DNA of 64,000 nucleotides from Phytophthora sp. 'mugwort' (lineage: Eukaryota; Oomycota; Peronosporomycetes; Peronosporales; Peronosporaceae): contig JAUCEF010000017.1 in NCBI GenBank assembly GCA_033558025.1, forward strand, positions 1,178,001 to 1,242,000, given 5' to 3'. The notes beneath the pieces were generated by a model. The model had not been told where the DNA came from. It was given only the letters and a program-made list of their open reading frames with translations, and did no database searches. A program made the position numbers and the translations under genes. Below, one piece after another: positions 53,549-64,000 of the stretch (the first letter of the stretch is position 1; each line of letters opens with the position of its first letter).

Positions 53549-56500
53549 TTGACAAGTTCAACGGGGACAACTACGCGACGTGGAACCGCTACATGCGTGG
53601 CGTGTTCCTGACCAAGTCGACGTGGCATGTCGTGAACCGTGAGACGACGCCAAGCTACACGGACTCGCGGGCCAAGGACGACTACGTCAAGTTGAGCAAC
53701 ATCGCTTTCGGACTGATGCTGCTCCACATGGACGCGGACTACCACCATGTGGTCGACGACTGCGAGGAAGCGTGGGTTGCCTGGTCGCGCCTGAAGACGC
53801 TGTACGGTGGTTCGCAGAAGGCTGGACGCATCTACCTGAAGCGCCAACTCTTCAGCATGGAGATGTCGGAAGGCGGCAATGTGTTGCATCATTGCAACGA
53901 GGTCCTCAACATCAGCGCCAAGCTCAGCAGCATCGGTGCCAAGATGGAGGACGAGGACGTGGCGATCTGCTTGTTGCGCAGCCTCCCCAAGAGCTACGAG
54001 AACGTCGTGCTGAACTTGGAGATGAGCAGCGCTGAACTGCGGTCGCAAGACGTCGTGAAGGTGCTCACGAATGAGCACATCAAGAGACAAGGCGAGAAGA
54101 CGGCGACGGTGAAGACGGAGAACGCGGCCAAGGCGTTCAACACCGACCGAGAGTCTCGCCAGTGTACGTACTGCGGAAAAGTGGGGCACACGATTGACAA
54201 GTGCTGGACCAAGCAGAAGGACGAGAACCGAGGGCCGAGACGCGGCGGCAACGGCCGTGGACGCGGGGCCAACAACATCCAGTGGAGAAACGACAGCAAC
54301 GGCTACGACTACGACTACGATCGAGTAGCGTTCGCGGTTTCACTGGAATGTGGGGTTTCGACGGGCAAGAATGTGTCCGGGATGTGGGCGGTCGACAGCG
54401 GCGCAACGCACCACATCTGCAACGACAAGACCAAGTTCGTCCATTTGATTGAGCGGAACGAAGGCGAACTTTCGGTGGCCGACGGCAACAAGGCGGCCAT
54501 CATGGGTGTGGGGACCATCGTGGAACAAGTGGTTCTGCCCAATGGCGACGAGCGCGAGATCGAGATCAAGAACGCGCTGTACGTGCCAAGCATGAGCAAG
54601 AATCTGCTTTCGGTACCGCAGATCAACAAAAGTGACAAGTTTCAAGTGGTGTTCGACGGCACCAAGATGCAGATTGCGCACAAAGGCTCCAAGCAAGTGG
54701 TGGCGACGGCAAACCTCATGGATGGACTCTACTGGCTTCAGACGCCTCAGCGATCGGCGAATGCGGCGACGAGTGGCAAGACTGTCGACCTGCACGCGCG
54801 CATGGGTCACGCTCCGGTTGAGGTGCTTCGCAAGATGGTCGACAACCACATGATCAAGGACGCGAAGGCACCTTTCAAGTCGAGCGGACCAAGTCTGTGT
54901 CGTGGTTGCCAGCAAGGTAAAATGGTCCAAAAACCATTCCCAAGCAACCGTGACAAGCGTCGCTACGACACATTTGAGCTGCTCCACTTCGACATCTGCG
55001 GACCCATGGAGGAAAACTCGCTTGGCGGCAGCAAGTACCTGCTACTGATCGTGGACGAAGCCAGTGGATGCATGAAGGGTTTCTGCCTGCGTGCCAAGTC
55101 GGAGAGCGAAGACTGCATCAAGACGTACATCATGAAGGTGCAGAAGCAGTTCGGCAAGAAGGTCAAGTTTGTGCGGCACGACGGAGCTCGTGAGTTTGCG
55201 ACCAACTCGCTCAACGACTTCTACGAAGACGAAGGCATCGAGCAGCAAACCACGGTTCCGTACGCGCACCAGACGAACGGCACGGCAGAGCGAGCCATCC
55301 GAACTATCGTCATGATCGGCCGCAGCATGTTGCATCACGCCAAGCTGGACAAGTGTTTCTGGGCTGAGGCGGCCATGACTGCCATCTACGTGAAGAATCG
55401 TCTGCCGTCACCCAAGATCGAGCACAAGACTCCGTTCGAGATCGTTTACAACTCCAAGCCGAGTGTGAAGCACATGCGTGTGTTCGGCTGTCGGACGTAC
55501 ATTCTGACTCCGAAGGAGAAGCGGCTCAAGTGGGATCCCAAGGCTCGCGCTGGACTGTTCCTGGGTTACGAAGAAGTGTCCAAGGCGTATCGACTTTATG
55601 ACATCGAGGCGGGGCAGGTGGTTATCAGTCGCGATGTCAACTTCGATGAGTCGACCTTTGGATTTTCACCGACGATTTCCGATGAAGATGTCGACGACCT
55701 GGACTTCGACTCGCTCGACATCGACAATGATGGTTTCCGCCAGACGGAGTACACGCAGGCAGGGAAGCGCAAGAGCCGCCCGAGTGACGAAGATGAAGCT
55801 GCCAGAAAACCGCGAGCTGTGCGTCATCGACCTGGACTGGAAGAAGCAAGTGCGCCGAACTACTCCCCTCCGCACCGAGCAGACGCAGACGAAGAAGAAA
55901 AGTCTGGAGACCAAGATGAAGAATCGACTCCACCAGTTTTTTGGCGTGCAAGTGCCAATGCCGTCGAAGCAGGCGATCTATCGGAGCCGACGACATTCCA
56001 AGAAGCGGTGAACGGCCCCGACCAAGTGCACTGGCGCAAGGCGATTCGTGCTGAGCTCGAATCGATGCGACTTCGTGGTGTGTTTCGTGCTGCCAAGTTG
56101 CCTAACGGACAACGCGCCATCGGCACCAAGTGGGTGTTCAAGATCAAGCGCAAAGCGGACGGATCGATCGAGAAGTACAAGGCGCGCCTCGTGGCCAAGG
56201 GGTTCAAGCAGAAGTACGGCATTGACTACACCGAGACGTTCTCGCCCGTGGTAAAGTACGTGACGCTGCGCATGATCATCGCGATTGCCAAGTATTTTGA
56301 CTGGCCCCTCGACCAACTCGACGTGGTGACAGCTTTCCTGTACGGGATAATGAAAGAACTGGTGTTCTGCGCGGTCCCCGAAGGTGTTGATCTCGACGGT
56401 GACTTCGACTGCCTGGAATTGGTGAAGGCGATCTACGGTCTCAAGCAAGCTTCGCGCGTGTGGAACGAGACCTTCGACGAGTTCGTGTGCTCCATCGGCT

Positions 56501-57534
56501 TTCAAGTATCGGCGTTCGACCCGTGCCTCTACATCAAGATCGTTGACGGTCACTGCGTGCTAGTGCTGGTCTACGTGGATGACGTGCTGATTACCGGAAG
56601 TTCACCCGAACTGATCTCACGCACGAAGACCGACCTCAAGACACGCTTCGAGATGACCGACAGCGGCAAGTGCGCGTTCGTTCTTGGGATCGAATTGGTG
56701 GACGGCCCGGACGGCAGCGTGACGATGTGTCAGCGCCGCTATGTGGATGACATTCTCAAGCGTTTTGGTATGGACGAGTGCAAGGCCGTGGTGAGTCCCG
56801 TCGACATAAGCACTCGACTGATTTCAAGTGACGCAGCGACTAAGGTGAACGCTCCGTTTCGCGAAGCTGTTGGTGCTCTGATGCACTTGATGACTGCCAC
56901 GCGCCCGGACATCGCGTACGCCGTTGGCTATGCGTCGCGCTTCATGGAGAACCCTCAAGAAGAACACTGGGTTGCGGTCAAGCGTATCTTTCGCTACCTG
57001 CAAGGCACCAAGACGCATGGGATCTGCTTCAAGCCGGGTGACAACATCGACTTTCGCGGGTACTCGGACGCGGACTGGGCTGGCGACCTCGCGGACCGTA
57101 AGTCGACTTCCGGCTACACGTTCATGCTAATGGGTGCACCAGTGAGCTGGGGAAGCAAGAAGCAGTCAAGTGTTTCGCTGTCTACGAGTGAGGCGGAGTA
57201 CATCGCACTCAGTCTGGCGATCCAAGAAGGCAAGTGGATTCATCGCCTGTTGTGCGAGATTTTGACGGCAGCGAACAAATCGGGGCCAGAGCTCAAGATC
57301 CGCAAAGACAACCAGTCGTGCATCAAGATGACGAAGAACCCAGTGAACCATGGTCGCGCCAAGCACATCGACATCAAGTACCATCACATCCGTGATGAGG
57401 TCAAGCGCGGCGAAGTCAAGCTCGAGTACTGCGAGACTTCTATCATGCTGGCGGACATCATGACCAAGGCACTGCCAGGACCGCGCCACACGGATCTGAC
57501 GGCGTCCCTCGGAATCCACGCGTGTTCGCATTGA
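53549..57534 (+). pseudogene. gag-pol: E16 gag-pol, 5'-truncated but open to the stop
   Basis: A-c polyprotein from [12 protein letters not shown] of Gag to the natural stop at 57534, with no frameshift: CCHC knuckle, AVDSGATHH protease, HHCC/DD35E integrase, YVDDVLITG reverse transcriptase and RNase H ([18 protein letters not shown]). The frame is also open back into the B1 LTR to a GTG at 53443, but the first in-frame ATG is 53593 (MRGVF). A transcript from the E15 LTR promoter could therefore make a nearly complete polyprotein lacking about 29 N-terminal residues. Without its 5' LTR and primer site it cannot copy itself, but it could supply proteins. Confidence 0.9.
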
Positions 57535-57541
57535 GGGGGCG

Positions 57542-57880
57542 TATTGAGGGTTGCCGGGTTTTGGTACTGTGTACCAGTAACCGGTTAACCCGAACCGGTC
57601 CAACACGATCCCGCGATGTTTACGGTACGTTGTTTACGCCACCGATGATTAGACGAGTAGGATGATTGGACGAACACCGGTGAGTGATGGTTGATTAGAT
57701 GCACTAGGTGATAGGACGCAGGGTCGCGTGTCTATAACAGTAGGGTGTAAGCTCCAACAATTCAATCACTTTCGAATCTTCATTCTACCCCTCAAGTGCC
57801 TTCGCTCCGGTCCCGCCGTCTGCGACGTCCCTCCCTCCGCTTCGTACAAGCTTCGTGTCCAAGATCCATACCTTTCATCA
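57542..57880 (+). repeat. E16 3' LTR (339 bp, A-c type)
   Basis: Same length and mosaic as the E1 LTR: U3 side of A-a (TATTGAGGGTTGCC), U5 side of A-b (ACCTTTCATCA). Confidence 0.93.
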
Positions 57881-59679
57881 GCTCGCTCTGCCGTGCCGTT
57901 GGTCTGGTGCGCGTACGGAACCGTGGTTTGCTGCTCGATGCCTTCGTCTTCGTAAAAATCCTTGAGCGAGTTAGTCGCAAACTCACGAGCTCCGTCGTGC
58001 CGCACAAACTTGACCTTCTTGCCGAACTGCGTCTGCTCTTTCATGATGTATGTCTTGATGCAGTCTTCACTTTCCGACTTGGCACGCAGACAGAAACCCT
58101 TCATGCATCCGCTGGCTTCGTCCACGATCAGGAGCAGGTACTTACTGCCGCCAAGCGAGTTTTCCTCCATGGGTCCGCAGATGTCGAAGTGGAGCAGCTC
58201 AAATGTGTCGTAGCGACGCTTGTCACGGTTGCTTGGGAATGGTTTTTGGACCATTTTGCCTTGCTGGCAACCACGACACACACTTGGTCCACTCGACTTG
58301 GAAGGTGCTTTCGCGTCCTTGATCATCTTGGTGTCGACCATCTTGCGAAGAACCTCGACTGGAGCGTGACCCATACGCGCGTGCAAATCGACCGTCCTTC
58401 CACTTGTCGCCGCATTTGCCGATCGCTGAGGTGTGCGAAGCCAGTAGAGTCCGTCCACGAGATCCGCCGTCGCCACCACTTGATTCGAGTCCTTGCGCGA
58501 AACGTGCATCTCAGTGCCGTCAAATACCACTTGGAACTTGCCATGCTTGTTTATCTGCGGCACTGAAAGCAGATTCTTGCTCATATTTGGCACGTAAAGC
58601 GCGTTCTTGATCTCGATCTCGCGCTCGTCGCCGTTAGGCAGGACCACTCTTTCCACGATGGTCCCCACACCCTTGATGGCAGCCTTGTTGCCATCGGCCA
58701 CCGAGAGTTCGCCTTCACTTCGCTCGATCAAATTGGCGAACTTGGACTTGTCGTTGCAAATATGGTGCGTGGCACCGCTGTCGACCGCCCACATCCCGGA
58801 CACATTCTTGTCCGTCGAAACTCCACATTCCAGGGAAACCGCGAACGCCACTCGATCGTAGTCGTTGTCGTAGCCGTCGCTGTCGTTTCTCCACTGGATG
58901 TTGTTGGCCCCGTGTCTACGGCCGTTGCCGCCGCGTCTTGGCCCTCTGTTCTCGTCCTTCTGCTTGGTCCAGCACTTGTCAATGACATGCCCCAATTTTC
59001 CGCAGTACGTGCATTGGCGAGGCTCACGGTCGGTGTTGAACGCCTTGGCCGCGTTCTCAGTCTTCACCGTCGCCGTCTTCTCGCCTTGTCGCTTGATGTG
59101 CTCGTTCGTGAGCACCTTCACAACGTCTTGCGACCGCAGCTCTGCATTGCTCATCTCCAAGTTCAGCACGACGTTCTCGTAGCTCTTGGGGAGACTGCGC
59201 AACAAGCAGATCGCCACGTCCTCGTCCTCCATCTTGGCGCCGATGCTGCTGAGCTTGGCGCTGATGTTCAGGACATCATTGCAATGATGCAACACATTGC
59301 CGCCTTCCGACATCTCCATGCTGAAGAGCTGTCGCTTCAGGTAGATGCGACCAGCCTTCTGCGATCCACCGTACAGCGTCTTCAAGCGCGTCCACGCGAT
59401 CCATGCTTCCTCGCAGTCGTCGACCACATGATGGTAGTCGGCGTCCATGTGAAGCAACATCAGTCCAAAAGCGATGTTGCTCGACTTGACATACTCGTCC
59501 TTGGCCCGGGAGTCCGTAAAGGATGGAGACGTTTCCCGATTCACCACATGCCACGTCGACTTGGTCAGGAACACGCCACGCATGTAGCGGTTCCACGTCG
59601 CGTAGTTGTCTCCGTTGAACTTGTCGATGGAGACCTTGGTCGAGACGTCTTGGGCAGAGGACATGGTGCTTGGGCTCAT
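57881..59679 (-). pseudogene. E17: A-a gag to integrase, cut by E16
   Basis: A-a polyprotein from ATG 59679 through Gag, knuckle [14 protein letters not shown], protease, HHCC and most of the DD35E core, ending at NGTAERA where the E16 LTR starts. Open throughout; the frame runs on into the LTR for some 35 meaningless codons. RT and RNase H are missing. A private change is RRHGANN before the protease, in place of RGRGANN. Confidence 0.9.
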
Positions 59680-59683
59680 AACC

Positions 59684-60026
59684 TGATAAAGGTGTTGAGG
59701 TCTTGAAGCGAGGCTTGGGTTGAGCGGAGGGAGTTCTGCACTTGGGTGCGGGGACCGGAGTGAAGACCACTTGAGCTGAAGAAGGAAGATTCGAAAGTGA
59801 TTGATTTATCGGAGCTTACACTACCTAGTCTACCACATAGATATGCAGCCCTGCATCCAATCATTTGGTGCATCCAATCACCAACACTCCGCACTCGTCC
59901 AATCATCCTACTCGTCTAATCATCGGTTGCGTAAACAACGTACCGTAAACATCGCGGGATCGTGTTGGACCGGTTCGGGTTAACCGGTTACTGGTACACA
60001 GTACCAAAACCCGGCAACCCTTAATA
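59684..60026 (-). repeat. LTR shared by E17 (5') and E18 (3'), 343 bp, A-a type
   Basis: Same LTR class as 5390-5731. Its outer end is mutated (TATTAAGG instead of TATTGAGG in sense). As in E2/E3, one LTR joins a gag half to an RNase H end. Confidence 0.9.
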
Positions 60027-60033
60027 CGCCCCC

Positions 60034-60567
60034 TCAATGCGAACACGCGTGGATTCCGAGGGACGCCGTCAGATCCATGTGGCGCGGTCCTGGCAGTGCC
60101 TTGGTCATGATGTCCGCCAGCATGATTGAAGTCTCGCAGTACTCGAGCTTGACTTCGCCGCGCTTGACCTCATCACGGATGTGATGGTACTTGATGTCGA
60201 TGTGCTTGGCGCGACCATGGTTCACTGGGTTCTTCGTCATCTTGATGCACGACTGGTTGTCTTCGCGGATCATGAGCTCGGGTCCAGTCTCGTTGGCAGC
60301 CGCCAAAATCTCGCATAGCAGGCGATGAATCCACTTGCCTTCTTGGATCGCCAGACTGAGCGCGATGTATTCCGCCTCGCTCGTAGACAGCGAAACACTT
60401 GACTGCTTCTTGCTTCCCCAGCTCACTGGCGCACCCATCAGCATGAACGTGTAGCCGGAAGTCGACTTGCGGTCCGCGAGGTCGCCAGCCCAGTCCGCAT
60501 CCGAATACCCACGAAAGTCGATCTTGTTGCCTGGCTTGAAACAGATTCCATGCGTCTTGGTGCCTTG
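60034..60567 (-). pseudogene. E18: A-a RNase H fragment
   Basis: Last part of an A-a polyprotein: RNase H with [28 protein letters not shown] and DNQSCIKM, ending LGIHACSH at the stop in the polypurine tract. Open. It is cut at 60567 by the 5' LTR of E19, inserted in the opposite orientation after GCCTTG. Confidence 0.9.
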
Positions 60568-60921
60568 TGTTGTCAAGGAGACGTCTCGACCAGCTGCTGT
60601 ATACCGGTAGGATACCGGTATGACCTTCACTCAGTGGCATCGCAATCATCCTGTGATTACGAGACGAAGATTACGTCACGGTGTTTATGGGACGGTGTTT
60701 ACGCCACGGACGATTACGCCATGGGTGGGTACAAGATTGTGGGTACATGATGGGCTCTACGTGGCACTCCCTGATTGGCTGAAGTAACTCAGTATCCAGT
60801 AGAGAATCCAGTAGAGTGTACCCAGTAGGTAGAACTGTAGGCTTAGAGGTAGCAAGGAGTTTGCGAACTAAGGACCTAAATCAATCACTTTGCATTTTGC
60901 CATCAAGTGACCAAGCCTTTT
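60568..60921 (+). repeat. E19 5' LTR (354 bp, B2)
   Basis: TGTTGTC...CCTTTT. The primer binding site follows at 60922-60937. Confidence 0.94.
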
Positions 60922-60925
60922 GGTT

Positions 60926-63900
60926 ATGAGCCCAAGCCCCGTCTTCCCTGACCAAGACCCCGACTACGCCTTCGCCATGGACGCCACTTCGACTACCGCC
61001 CGCATTAACAAGTTCGACGGAACTAACTTCCACACGTGGAAGTTCAAGATGCAGATGGTGCTCGAGGAGCGCGAACTGTGGGAAGTGACAAGTGGGGAAG
61101 TGAAGCTGGAGCACTGCCAGACTGCGGCGGATCAAGCGCTCTTTCGGAAGAAGTCGCGCAAGGCGCTGGCGATCATCTGTCTCGCGATGGAGGATTCGCA
61201 GCTGCCGCTGGTTCGCTCGGCGAGTGGCGCGCATGATGCATGGTCAAGACTGGAAGGACACTTCGAGAAGAAGAGTTTGGCCAACAAGCTCTTTCTTCGT
61301 CGGCGTTTCTTCACGCTCATGATGGAGGAAGGTGATGATGTGCTTCAACACATCAACAAGCTCAAGACTCTGGCGGAACAGCTCGACGCAGTGGGCGCTC
61401 CGGTCAGCGAGGACGACTTGGTGATCACGCTTTTGGGAAGTCTGAGCGAGTCGTACCAGTTCCTGATCACGGCGTTGGAGTCGAGAGCCGACTCACTGTC
61501 GTGGGAACTCGTGACGTCTCGGCTGCTGCATGAGGACATGAAGCGCAAGGAACAAGGTGGCGGTACGGACGGCACCACGCACGGTCAAGGTCAAGCGTTC
61601 ATGACAAGCGACAACAAGCGCAAGGGTCGGCAGGCGCAGAAGACTAGTGCCTGTCACTACTGTGGTGAGCACGGACATTGGATCGCCAAGTGTCCGGTGC
61701 GAATCCGCGAGAACGCGGAGCGGCAGAGGCCGCAACGAGCGAATGTCGCGCAGAGTGAAGATGACTCTGGCGACTTCCTCTTCTCGGTTGGTGGTAACAC
61801 GGGTGCCTCCAAGTCGAATGGAGTGTGGCTGGTCGACTCGGGTGCGACGCAGCACATGACGTACTCGAAGGAGTACATGAAGAACTACAAGAAGATCTCT
61901 CCGGTGGACGTGCATCTCGCGGACGACGGTGTGGTTCAGGCTGTGGGGACCGGCGACATTGTGATGTCGATGAAGACCCCGCGCGGCATGAAGAAGGGTG
62001 TACTCACGAACGTGTGGCACATTCCGAAGCTGTCGCGTAACCTGTTTTCGGTTGGTCGGTTCACTAAGGACGTCGGGCCAGTTATCTTCGAGAGCGACGG
62101 GTGCTTCGCTGAAACGAAGAGTCTCAAGTGGAAGCTCGGCGCTCGTGAGGGCAAAGGACTGTTCAAGCTGTGCATGACTCCGATGATGCCTGACGAGGCC
62201 AATGCGGCAAGTTCGAAGGATCGCCAAGGGGACACCACGTCGTACCTCTGGCACCTTCGACTTGGTCACATCGGCCATGGCGGTCTAGACGCCATCGTCA
62301 AGAAGGGCTACGGTGTTGGTATCGATATGGCGTCGGTGAAGCAGTGGGAGTTATGCGACGGATGCTCACTCGGCAAGCAAACGCGAGTAAGCTACATGAA
62401 GACGTCGCCAAACCGTGCCAAGCAAGTGCTAGAAGTCGTACACAGTGATGTATGCGGTCCCATGCAGACGCCGACCTTTGGAGGCAAGCGCTATTTTGTC
62501 ACGTTTATCGATGACAAGTCGCACTTCTGTGTGGTGTACTTGCTGCGCAACAAGTCCGAGGTGGCCGACAAGTTCGCGCAATTCGTCGCGTTAGCTGAGA
62601 CCCAGACTGGCAAGCGCGTGAAAATGCTGCGGAGCGACAACGGCGGCGAGTACACTTCGGGTGAGATGGCCAAGTTCTGTGCGGACCGTGGTATCATGCA
62701 GAAGTTCACGCCGCCATACACGCCTCAGCTGAACGGAGTCGCCGAGCGCATGAACCGGACGTTGGTGGAGTGTGCGCGTTGCATGCTGGAACATGCTGGA
62801 TTGCCCAAGACGTATTGGGGTGAAGCTGTCGTGACAGCTACGTTCCTCCGTAATCGGTGTCCGACGCGTGCCATCAACCACGACAAGTCGCCGCACCAGG
62901 TTTGGACAGGCAAGAAACCGCTGCTAGCGAACCTCAAGGTGTTCGGTTGCCACGCGTACGTGCACGTGCCGAAGGAGAAGCGCACCAAGTTTGACGCTCG
63001 GTCGGTGCGCTGTCGGTTCCTGGGATACTCGGAGCATGAGAAAGCGTACCGTTTCGAAGAGACCAAGAGCGGTCGCGTGCTGGTGAGCCGCGACGCGCAG
63101 TTTATGGAAGACGTCTTCGACAGTGGGAGACGTGACTACCATCAGAGGGAGGTGGTGGTCATTCAAGATGAAGAGACGACGGATCAAGATTCGTTGCAGT
63201 CGGATGAAGACGACAAAGAAGAAGAAGACGAAGAAGCAGCGCGGGACGAAGGTTTTGAACCAGGCAGCAAGCGACACCCGCGGACGCAGTCGCTGGAAGA
63301 AGCTGTGGAAGTTCCAAGTGCCAAGCGGCAGAGTCGACACCTGACTCTGGACGAGATGTCGGCTGCGGCTCAAGAAAGTCAAGACTTCGAAGCTGCATAC
63401 GTCGTGAATTCAGTGGGAGAAATGCCGACCACGTTCAAGTCGGCGATGGAATCCAGCGACGCAGTCAAGTGGAAGGAGGCGTGTGACTCGGAGGTCGAGT
63501 CGCTCCGCAAGAACGAGACGTGGATCCTCGTGCCGCTGCCAAAAGGACGCAAGGCAATCGGCAACCGATGGGTGTTCCGTGTGAAGGAGAACCAGGCTGG
63601 AGAGATCGAACGGTTCAAGGCGCGCCTGGTGGCCAAGGGATTTTCGCAGAAGTACGGCATCGACTACGACGAGACTTTCGCGCCAGTGGCCAAGTTCACG
63701 TCGATCAGGATCCTGCTCAGTCTGGCGGCCAAGTACAATCTCATGGTGCACCAGATGGATGTCAAGACAGCTTTCCTGAACGGTTTGTTAGACGAAGACA
63801 TCTACATGGCACAGCCGGACGGCTACATCGATGAAAAGCACCCGGACTATGTCTGTCAGCTCAAGCGGTCTCTTTACGGTTTGAAGCAATCGCCGCGGAT

Positions 63901-64000
63901 GTGGAACAAGACCATCGACGACCTCATGCTCAAGCTAGGGTTCAAGAAGTGCGAGTCTGACCACTGCATCTACTTCAAGCGTGACGACCAAGACATGATC
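60926..64000 (+). CDS. gag-pol: E19 Gag-Pol polyprotein (B2), partial at right edge
   Basis: Open from ATG 60926 to the last base (1,025 codons, no stop). Gag, knuckle CHYCGEHGHWIAKC, protease WLVDSGATQHM, HHCC, DD35E integrase (VHSDVCGPM, LRSDNGGEY, NGVAERM), acidic linker and RT up to the residues before the YVDD loop. Frame checks against E14 show no indel other than in the acidic repeat. The rest of RT, RNase H and the 3' LTR lie outside. If they are intact, E19 is the best B2 candidate for autonomy. Confidence 0.92.
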   Translation, partial: MSPSPVFPDQDPDYAFAMDATSTTARINKFDGTNFHTWKFKMQMVLEERELWEVTSGEVKLEHCQTAADQALFRKKSRKALAIICLAMEDSQLPLVRSASGAHDAWSRLEGHFEKKSLANKLFLRRRFFTLMMEEGDDVLQHINKLKTLAEQLDAVGAPVSEDDLVITLLGSLSESYQFLITALESRADSLSWELVTSRLLHEDMKRKEQGGGTDGTTHGQGQAFMTSDNKRKGRQAQKTSACHYCGEHGHWIAKCPVRIRENAERQRPQRANVAQSEDDSGDFLFSVGGNTGASKSNGVWLVDSGATQHMTYSKEYMKNYKKISPVDVHLADDGVVQAVGTGDIVMSMKTPRGMKKGVLTNVWHIPKLSRNLFSVGRFTKDVGPVIFESDGCFAETKSLKWKLGAREGKGLFKLCMTPMMPDEANAASSKDRQGDTTSYLWHLRLGHIGHGGLDAIVKKGYGVGIDMASVKQWELCDGCSLGKQTRVSYMKTSPNRAKQVLEVVHSDVCGPMQTPTFGGKRYFVTFIDDKSHFCVVYLLRNKSEVADKFAQFVALAETQTGKRVKMLRSDNGGEYTSGEMAKFCADRGIMQKFTPPYTPQLNGVAERMNRTLVECARCMLEHAGLPKTYWGEAVVTATFLRNRCPTRAINHDKSPHQVWTGKKPLLANLKVFGCHAYVHVPKEKRTKFDARSVRCRFLGYSEHEKAYRFEETKSGRVLVSRDAQFMEDVFDSGRRDYHQREVVVIQDEETTDQDSLQSDEDDKEEEDEEAARDEGFEPGSKRHPRTQSLEEAVEVPSAKRQSRHLTLDEMSAAAQESQDFEAAYVVNSVGEMPTTFKSAMESSDAVKWKEACDSEVESLRKNETWILVPLPKGRKAIGNRWVFRVKENQAGEIERFKARLVAKGFSQKYGIDYDETFAPVAKFTSIRILLSLAAKYNLMVHQMDVKTAFLNGLLDEDIYMAQPDGYIDEKHPDYVCQLKRSLYGLKQSPRMWNKTIDDLMLKLGFKKCESDHCIYFKRDDQDMI

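Larger units (their letters stand above)
53549..57880 (+). mobile_element. E16: family A (A-c) element lacking its 5' end
   Basis: Plus-strand A-c element that has lost its 5' LTR, primer site and about 14 gag codons, replaced by the E15 LTR. The body is A-b type to about 57230 and A-a type after ([25 protein letters not shown]), with a hybrid 339-bp 3' LTR, the same mosaic as E1. The right flank GCTCG (57881) is A-a integrase sequence on the minus strand (E17), so E16 originally inserted there. Confidence 0.9.
60568..64000 (+). mobile_element. E19: B2 element, runs off right edge
   Basis: Plus-strand B2 with 5' LTR 60568-60921 and body to the window end. The Gag N-terminus VFPDQDPDYAF matches E6, making it the cleanest B2 start in the window, though gag near 61300-61370 is B1-like (LMMEEGDDVLQHINKLK). 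The expected target duplication CCTTG should recur after the 3' LTR, about 1.3 kb beyond the window. Confidence 0.92.

Noticed and set aside
1..64000. CRISPR array, tRNA or rRNA genes, or a bacterial mobile island
   Set aside because: No short regular repeats with unique spacers, no cloverleaf gene and no bacterial-type gene were seen. Repeats are LTRs and element bodies. tRNA-like bases occur only as the primer binding site.

Overview
The window is a solid cluster of Ty1/copia-class LTR retrotransposons. I found no host gene, no RNA gene and no unexplained stretch over 300 bp. Two families account for every base. Family A (about 4.73-4.75 kb, LTRs 339-350 bp, Gag-Pol 1345-1346 aa) has an A-a type, an A-b type and a recombinant A-c type. 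Family B (about 4.7-4.8 kb, Gag-Pol 1376-1378 aa) has B1 (LTR 313 bp) and B2 (LTR 354 bp). These family and element names (E1-E19) are mine. Both families carry one ORF in copia order: gag with a CCHC knuckle, protease, integrase with HHCC and DD35E, reverse transcriptase, RNase H.

The organism is a eukaryote, most likely an oomycete such as Phytophthora. The reasons are GC-rich intronless coding sequence and an LTR motif close to the oomycete Inr+FPR core promoter (best match in family B). A 64 kb block made only of mutually nested copia elements resembles the copia-rich centromeres reported for Phytophthora sojae; that link is inference.

Layout. 1-8339: E1 (A-c, minus) inserted in an A-a dimer (E2, E3), then a truncated B1 (E4). 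8340-43140: an A-b element on the minus strand (E5) split by two insertions. The first is B2 element E6 (8608-35432, TSD CTTGG). E6 contains B1 element E7 (9753-19165, TSD TTCTC), which contains B1 element E8 on the plus strand (13283-17972, TSD GGCCG). E6 also contains a second plus-strand B1 (E9, 25516-34971, mismatched flanks), itself split by A-a element E10 (26395-31128, TSD AAGAT). The second insertion into E5 is plus-strand A-b element E11 (36059-40806, TSD CATGT). A 3,613-bp unit of E7/E6 is tandemly duplicated, consistent with unequal crossover in the protease motif. 43141-64000: a B2 LTR stump (E12), an A-a fragment (E13), a B1/B2 tandem of two complementary chimeras (E14, E15), an A-c body fused to a B1 LTR (E16), another A-a dimer (E17, E18) and a B2 element running off the right edge (E19).

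E8, E10 and E14 have uninterrupted full-length ORFs; E19 is open to the window edge. The others are interrupted, truncated or frameshifted. In both families the primer binding site matches the anticodon arm of initiator tRNA-Met (half-tRNA priming as in Drosophila copia), and the first AUG of the mRNA, the gag start, lies inside it opposite the CAU anticodon.
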